DNA from: an uncultured Muribaculaceae bacterium
GTDB lineage: Bacteria > Bacteroidota > Bacteroidia > Bacteroidales > Muribaculaceae
Reading direction: 5' to 3'
Length of the DNA: 64,000 bases
NCBI GenBank assembly: GCA_947627615.1
Contig: CANQWS010000003.1
Coordinates: 62,001-126,000 of the forward strand
This document shows, piece after piece, positions 59,180 to 64,000 of the stretch. The notes under the pieces are model-generated. The model was not told the origin of the DNA. It did no database searches and saw only the letters and a list, made by a program, of their open reading frames with translations. The first letter of the stretch is position 1. Each line of letters begins with the position of its first letter. Made by a program: the position numbers and the translations under genes.

Positions 59180-60625
59180 TTATGAAATCAAGGGCAGCGT
59201 AATGGTGAACAGCAGACCGCCTCCCTCTCTGTTGGCCACAGAGATGGTGCCTCCGTGGAGCGCCACGGCGTTGCGGACAATCGCGAGCCCGAGCCCCGTG
59301 CCTCCCGCGGCGCGCGAGCGGCCCTTGTCAATGCGGTAGAATCGCTCGAAAAGGTGTGGAAGATGCTCCGGAGGCACTCCGCAGCCGTTGTCGCAGAGCG
59401 TTACGGTGACTTTGCCTCCCGGAGCGGGGGCGGCCGCGATGTCTATGGCGGTGCCGCCGCTATAGGCCACGGCATTGTCTATGAGGTTGCGGAACACTGA
59501 TTCCATCAGGTTCCGGTTGGCCATGAGCCGGTAATCGCCCTCGGACCCGTAGTTTATGTCAATGCCGGCGGCAAGAGCCAGCGGGGCGCATTCGGCCACC
59601 ACATCCCCGATAATGGCCGAGAGGCTTGCCGGCTGTCGGGTTATGGCGCTTCCGCCATCGTCCATGCGGGTGATGAGCGACACATCGGCCAGCAGGTTGC
59701 CCAGACGTCCGGCGTTGGCCAGACAGCGGCGCAGGAAGTCCCGGCGCTTTTCCTCGGGCAGGTTCTCGTGGGCGAGCAACGTTTCCACGCACACCCTGAT
59801 GGCGGCCACCGGGGTTTTCAGCTCGTGGTTTATGTTGTTGGTGAGCTGTTTCTTGATGCGCTCCTTTTCCTGCTGCTGGTGCAGTGCGGCCCGGTGTTCC
59901 GTGTCGCGGTCGGCCAGAGCCTGCTGCAGGCGGGTGTAGAGGCGTATGATATGGCTCGAGATGTCGCCGAGTTCGTCGTGGGGGAAGCGGCCGGTGTCGC
60001 AGATACGTCGGCCGCTCTCGGCATCGGCGGCGAATCTGCGCAGCCTCATGATGTTGAGGCCGAGTTTGCGAGTGGCCACATAGCCTATTATGCACATCAG
60101 CAGTGTGATCAGGCCCATCACCCAGAGGAAGCCGCGGTCGGCCCGGAGAAGCTCGCTGAGCGACACGGAGTAGGGCACGGCAGTGCGGACAACGGTGTCG
60201 TCGTTGCCCAGGCGGGCGGAATAGAAATAATTCTGTCCCGTGCTCTCGCTGTGGCGGCGGAGGGTGTAGCCGGAGCCTTTTGTGATGGCTTCGCGTATCT
60301 CCTTTCGGTTCTGGTGGTTCGTTCCCGGAAGTGTGTCGAGCGAGTTGTCGTAGACCACAGTCCCGTCCCGGCGGATGATGCTGACGCGGAGTCCCTCCAC
60401 GGGCATGAGCTCGTCGAGATTCATCTGGCTTACATTACGGCCGCTGTCAATCTCGTTGATGATGTAGGCGTTGACAATCTGGAGGCGGGCGTCGAGCTCG
60501 GCCGCCTTGAAATCCTTTTCCCGGTGATACTGGAACAGGACGAAGCATGTGACCATCAGCAGCGAATAGCCGAGCAGCCACAGGAAAAGACGGCGCGGAT
60601 ATGTCAGTTTATTCCATGAAGCCAT
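59180..60625 (-). CDS. sensor histidine kinase (PhoR-like)
   Basis: TM-periplasmic-TM, HAMP-like, NINHELKTPVAAIRVCVETLL, N/G boxes FRNLIDNAVAYSGG, GGTGLGLAIVRNAVALHGG. Confidence 0.93.
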   Translation of the reverse strand: MASWNKLTYPRRLFLWLLGYSLLMVTCFVLFQYHREKDFKAAELDARLQIVNAYIINEIDSGRNVSQMNLDELMPVEGLRVSIIRRDGTVVYDNSLDTLPGTNHQNRKEIREAITKGSGYTLRRHSESTGQNYFYSARLGNDDTVVRTAVPYSVSLSELLRADRGFLWVMGLITLLMCIIGYVATRKLGLNIMRLRRFAADAESGRRICDTGRFPHDELGDISSHIIRLYTRLQQALADRDTEHRAALHQQQEKERIKKQLTNNINHELKTPVAAIRVCVETLLAHENLPEEKRRDFLRRCLANAGRLGNLLADVSLITRMDDGGSAITRQPASLSAIIGDVVAECAPLALAAGIDINYGSEGDYRLMANRNLMESVFRNLIDNAVAYSGGTAIDIAAAPAPGGKVTVTLCDNGCGVPPEHLPHLFERFYRIDKGRSRAAGGTGLGLAIVRNAVALHGGTISVANREGGGLLFTITLPLIS

Positions 60626-61295
60626 ATCCGTAGCCCGAGCGTGTTATGATATGCTTTCCGTAGTCTCCGATTTTGCTGCGTATGCGGTTGATGTTGACAT
60701 CAATGACTCTGTCAAGCACCACGGCCTCGTCAGGCCATATCTCGTTCAGCAGTTCCTCCCGCGAGAAAACGCGCCCTATGTCCGACAGCAACCGGGCCAG
60801 AATCTCGAATTCCTTGCGGGGCAGCTTGACTTTCTCGCCGTTGACCGTGCATTCCTTGCTTGACGGCCGCAGCACGAGGCCTCCGAAAGATATGGTGCCG
60901 TCAGGTGCCGTAACGGCAGCGGCCGGTTGTGCGGCGGTGCGCCGGAGAACGGTGCGCACGCGGGCCAGCACGTTGCGAATGGAGTAGGGCTTGACAATGT
61001 AATCGTCGGCGCCGGTGTCGAGACCGTTGACCATGTCGTCTTCCGAGTCTTTGGCCGTGCAGAAAATCACGGGGATGGATGCTGTCAGCGGGTTGGATTT
61101 GATGATGCGCGCCAGCTGGGTCCCGGAAATCTCGCCCATCATGATGTCAAGCAGAATCAGGTCATAGCACGAGATGTCCATGGCAAGGACTTCTTCGGAG
61201 CTGTGGGCCACGTCGGCCTCATAGCCCTCGGCCTCGAGATTGAACCTCAGTGCCTCGCACAGGGTCTCTTCGTCGTCGACAACCAGGATCCTCAT
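60609..61295 (-). CDS. OmpR/PhoB-type response regulator
   Basis: Receiver ILVVDDEETLCEAL...YDLILLDIMMGEISG...IVKPYS; winged-helix C-terminus RVIDVNINRIRSKIGDYGKHIITRSGYGYGF. Confidence 0.95.
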   Translation of the reverse strand: MRILVVDDEETLCEALRFNLEAEGYEADVAHSSEEVLAMDISCYDLILLDIMMGEISGTQLARIIKSNPLTASIPVIFCTAKDSEDDMVNGLDTGADDYIVKPYSIRNVLARVRTVLRRTAAQPAAAVTAPDGTISFGGLVLRPSSKECTVNGEKVKLPRKEFEILARLLSDIGRVFSREELLNEIWPDEAVVLDRVIDVNINRIRSKIGDYGKHIITRSGYGYGFME

Positions 61296-62068
61296 TCGGG
61301 AAGATAGTGACGCACCCAGTCAATTTCCATCTCCACGGGCAGGTCTCCGGCATCCACGTCGCCGACCCAGTCACCGCCCAACTGCATGTCCATAAGCAGA
61401 TACTGGTCAATGTAGAAGGGGAACTGTCCGTCAACTCCCGTGGCGGGATAGGTCATGGTCTCCTTGCCGTTGACCAGAAACACAATGCGGTCAGGGTGGA
61501 TTTCCACGCCGTAGACGTTGAAGCCGTCGCGGTCAATGGCTCCCGTGGTGCTGTGAGGGGGATTTTTGTCGCCGCCCCGGTTCTGGGTGTAGTCGGAGTG
61601 AACGGTCTGATAGACGAAGTGGTTGTTGTTGAGCCGCTCCATGATGTCGATTTCGCCACCGAGCGGCCAGCGGTATTTGCGGTAATCGTAAGGCAGAAGC
61701 CACAAAGCCGGCCATGCCCCCTTGGCTCCGTGCAGGCGGGCGCGTATCTCTATTTTGCCGGGAGCGAACGATTTACGGTTTTTGGTCCAGACGCCGCCGG
61801 TCAGATAGGGGGAATGGTCCACGGAAGTGTCGGGATTGACAATTCCGCGCAGAATGAGCTTGCCGTCACGCACAATCACGAGGTCCTCGCGGTCCGACAT
61901 GGTGTTGTCCCAGTTCGATGTGCCGCGGGTGCAGCGCCCCCAGACCGAAGTGTCAAGCCTGTTGGAGTTGAAATTGTCTTCCCATGCCAGACGCCACTTT
62001 GTAGGGCCGGCCAGAGCCGCTGAAACCGACATGACGGCTGCGGCAAATAAAATCGCAATCTTCTTCAT
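61292..62068 (-). CDS. GH16 family secreted beta-glucanase-like protein
   Basis: Signal peptide; catalytic GEIDIMERL (ExDxxE) motif; FAPGKIEIRARLHGAKGAWPALWLLP. Confidence 0.93.
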   Translation of the reverse strand: MKKIAILFAAAVMSVSAALAGPTKWRLAWEDNFNSNRLDTSVWGRCTRGTSNWDNTMSDREDLVIVRDGKLILRGIVNPDTSVDHSPYLTGGVWTKNRKSFAPGKIEIRARLHGAKGAWPALWLLPYDYRKYRWPLGGEIDIMERLNNNHFVYQTVHSDYTQNRGGDKNPPHSTTGAIDRDGFNVYGVEIHPDRIVFLVNGKETMTYPATGVDGQFPFYIDQYLLMDMQLGGDWVGDVDAGDLPVEMEIDWVRHYLPE

Positions 62069-62215
62069 GCGGCTAAATTAGCCAAAATATTCGAGACCAA
62101 AACCATAATCACCTAAAAAAATAACAGTATCGTACCATTGGTGTGCGCCAAAGCGAAAGAATGGTGGCGGGATGAATTCGGAAGGGGAAGGGGAGCATTT
62201 TAAGGAATTATTGTG

Positions 62216-62223
62216 TATCTTTG
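62216..62223 (+). promoter_or_regulatory. candidate -7 element of the dUTPase-fold/NUDIX operon
   Basis: TATCTTTG matches TAnnTTTG, about 28 nt upstream of ATG 62251; weak -33. Confidence 0.5.
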
Positions 62224-62250
62224 TCAGGCAATCAATCACATCTGACCGTT

Positions 62251-62886
62251 ATGTCGATAATCAATCTAAACCGCCGCGTGACTTCCGACTGGGATGCGAG
62301 ATGCGAGAATCTGAAATCGCCTGACAGCCTTGTGCTCGTAAAGCCCAAGGTGTCGGACCCCATTCAAAATCCGGCCTCTATGGAAGTGGAGGTGGGTGAC
62401 AATTATATTTTACCAGATGACAACAAGACCTACAAGATAGATGACAATGGACTGAAGGTCAAGCCCGGCTGTTCGGTAGTGGTCTATAGCCGGCAGAAAT
62501 TCGCGTTGCCTTACAATGTGTTCGGAGTGGTCACAGGAAAGGGCAATTACATATTTCAGGGTTGTTTCGTGTCGACCGGAAAAATCGACCCCGGATTCAA
62601 CGGATTTCTCAAAATCGGTTTTTACAACGGTGGCCGCAGAAATATAGTACTGAAGCCGGGCACCGCTTTCGCATCCGTGTTTTTTATTTCAACGGAATTC
62701 ACCATGGCTCATAAGCTTGAGGATTACCAGTCTGAGCCGCCGGCCGACAGCAAACCTATAGGCTTCTGGAGGCGTTTCGGTCTCTTTGTGTCAGCGCATT
62801 GGAAAGGAGCTTTGGGATGGCTCATAGCTGTGCCGGCATCCATCTATTATGTGATTCAGTTAGTAAAAATTATCACAGGTTCATGA
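62251..62886 (+). CDS. dUTPase/dCTP-deaminase-fold protein with C-terminal transmembrane helix
   Basis: Start at MSIINLNRR; LKVKPGCSVVVYSRQKFALPYNVFGVVTGKGNYIFQGCFVSTGKIDPGFNGFLKIGFYNGGRRNIVLKPGTAFASVFF fits the dUTPase-superfamily core; C-terminal GWLIAVPASIYYVIQLVKII hydrophobic helix. Confidence 0.75.
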   Translation: MSIINLNRRVTSDWDARCENLKSPDSLVLVKPKVSDPIQNPASMEVEVGDNYILPDDNKTYKIDDNGLKVKPGCSVVVYSRQKFALPYNVFGVVTGKGNYIFQGCFVSTGKIDPGFNGFLKIGFYNGGRRNIVLKPGTAFASVFFISTEFTMAHKLEDYQSEPPADSKPIGFWRRFGLFVSAHWKGALGWLIAVPASIYYVIQLVKIITGS

Positions 62887-63422
62887 GTATGATTATAACC
62901 GGAGATAATCTTCTGGCCCTTGTCAGACAGCATAAAATAATTGACGAGACAGCCTACGACAGGTTCTCGCTTTCGCTGAGTCTTGACGGCTCAGTGACCA
63001 GATTCAGGGGCGAATTGCCGCTCATAACCTATGGACAGGAGGTTACGGAGAGCATGATGGAGCGTGTGGATATACCGGAAGGATATGTGCTCAATCCGGG
63101 AGAGGCCGTTCTGGCATGCAGTGCCGAAAAGGTGAAAATACCGCCGGGATATATGGGTCTGCTGCAGACCAAGGGTTCGCTGGCCCGCCTTTTCGTGACG
63201 GTTCATTGTTGTGACAGCCAGATTGAAAGCGGGTTCAGGGGCAAGGTCACCTTCGAACTGTGCAATATGGGCAGGGCCAGGGTGAGGCTGACTCCCGGAC
63301 AGAAGGTCGCTCAGATGTATCTGTTCCGGACATCGTCAGACATGGTGATGTATGACGGAATTTACCGCGATGCCGATGAACCTACGATGAGTAAACGAAA
63401 TTACAATCATAAAGATAAATGA
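62883..63422 (+). CDS. dCTP deaminase-like protein
   Basis: Start at MSMIITGDN (ATGA overlap with the previous stop); KGSLARLFVTVHCCDSQIESGFRGKVTFELCNMGRARVRLTPGQKVAQMYLFR. Confidence 0.8.
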   Translation: MSMIITGDNLLALVRQHKIIDETAYDRFSLSLSLDGSVTRFRGELPLITYGQEVTESMMERVDIPEGYVLNPGEAVLACSAEKVKIPPGYMGLLQTKGSLARLFVTVHCCDSQIESGFRGKVTFELCNMGRARVRLTPGQKVAQMYLFRTSSDMVMYDGIYRDADEPTMSKRNYNHKDK

Positions 63423-64000
63423 AAACCGAACTGACTCTCGCCGTGCCTACCGAAAAGGTGTGGCGAATACTGGACTACAAGGAGAACGCCGTGATCCGCG
63501 ACACTGACTCCGACACCATCTCGCGCCTGCTGGCCGACGGAATTTTCGAGCACCGTAATCTGCTCGAGGACGACCCCGGCCACAAGCAGATTATTCCCTA
63601 CGCGGTGATATGCCACGGAGATATGGTCTATCTGTTCCACCGCACCAAAAAGCAGACCGAGACCCGGCTCCACAATCTGTACTCGCTGGGCGTGGGGGGC
63701 CACATGAATCCGTGGGGCGACCACGCCATTGACACCGGCTATCTCCACCATGAACTGGAGCGCGAGATGCATGAGGAAGTGCTGCTCCACGAGGGCTGCC
63801 GGGTGGAGTGCCTGCGTCCGGTGGGGTATATCAACGATGATACCAACGAGGTGGGCCGCGTGCATCTGGGCGTGCTCTATGAGATTGTGCTCAACAACAC
63901 CGACATTGAAATCAACGAGAAGGAGAAGATGACGGGCCGCTGGGTCAGGAAAGCTGACCTGGGCGAGTATTATCCGCAGATGGAGTCCTGGTCAAAAATC
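63419..64000 (+). CDS. NUDIX hydrolase family protein, 3' truncated by window edge
   Basis: MKTELTLAVPTEKVWRILDYKENAVIRD...GVGGHMNPWGDHAIDTGYLHHELEREMHEEVLLHEG (REMHEEV matches the Nudix-box REUxEE core); ATGA overlap with upstream stop; open at position 64000. Confidence 0.8.
   Translation, partial: MKTELTLAVPTEKVWRILDYKENAVIRDTDSDTISRLLADGIFEHRNLLEDDPGHKQIIPYAVICHGDMVYLFHRTKKQTETRLHNLYSLGVGGHMNPWGDHAIDTGYLHHELEREMHEEVLLHEGCRVECLRPVGYINDDTNEVGRVHLGVLYEIVLNNTDIEINEKEKMTGRWVRKADLGEYYPQMESWSKI

Noticed and set aside
62221-62250. Upstream start of the dUTPase-fold ORF at 62221
   Set aside because: It overlaps the TATCTTTG promoter element, so a transcript from it would begin downstream; ATG 62251 is preferred.
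62799-62882. N-terminal extension of the dCTP-deaminase-like ORF
   Set aside because: Overlaps the TM-coding end of the preceding gene in another frame; ATG 62883 gives a normal N-terminus and an ATGA junction.
1-64000. CRISPR array, tRNA/rRNA genes, transposases
   Set aside because: No regularly spaced repeats, cloverleaf-like tRNA sequences, rRNA signatures, or transposase/integrase motifs were recognised by eye; a tRNAscan/Infernal run would be needed to be certain.

Overview
This is a 64 kb window of high-GC Bacteroidales chromosome. Muribaculaceae-like is my inference from SusC/SusD pairs, a hybrid two-component regulator, a T9SS-type C-terminal sorting tail and TAnnTTTG promoters. No rRNA, tRNA, CRISPR array or transposase gene was recognised. 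Left to right: (i) housekeeping and transport genes: miaB (5' partial), a HipA-like kinase/DUF3037 overlapping pair, aquaporin/glpF, glpK, and a GltS-like symporter; (ii) a 2583-aa secreted subtilase; (iii) GH78 and GH2 divergent from a SusC/SusD/SusE-like/GH76/GH76/GH125/GH97 locus that resembles alpha-mannan utilisation loci; (iv) a palindrome-rich intergenic region followed by a secreted-protein/RHS module, with a C-terminal toxin tip resembling Ntox8 and an overlapping DUF2750-like putative immunity gene, bracketed by imperfect 25-bp direct repeats; (v) a hybrid two-component regulator and two PH-domain membrane proteins; (vi) an orphan Phd/YefM-like antitoxin; (vii) a seven-gene minus-strand glycan operon (GH92, GH31, ManA-like, ROK, GH92, MFS, GH127) without SusC/D; (viii) a GH16 gene translationally coupled to a response regulator/histidine kinase pair, followed by a Pit phosphate transporter; (ix) at the right edge, a three-gene operon with ATGA-type overlaps encoding a dUTPase/dCTP-deaminase-fold protein with a C-terminal TM helix, a second dCTP-deaminase-like protein, and a NUDIX hydrolase (3' truncated). 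The best candidates for under-described biology are the RHS/toxin/immunity cassette with its flanking repeats and the right-edge nucleotide operon. All family calls are from motif recognition by eye; no database search was run.
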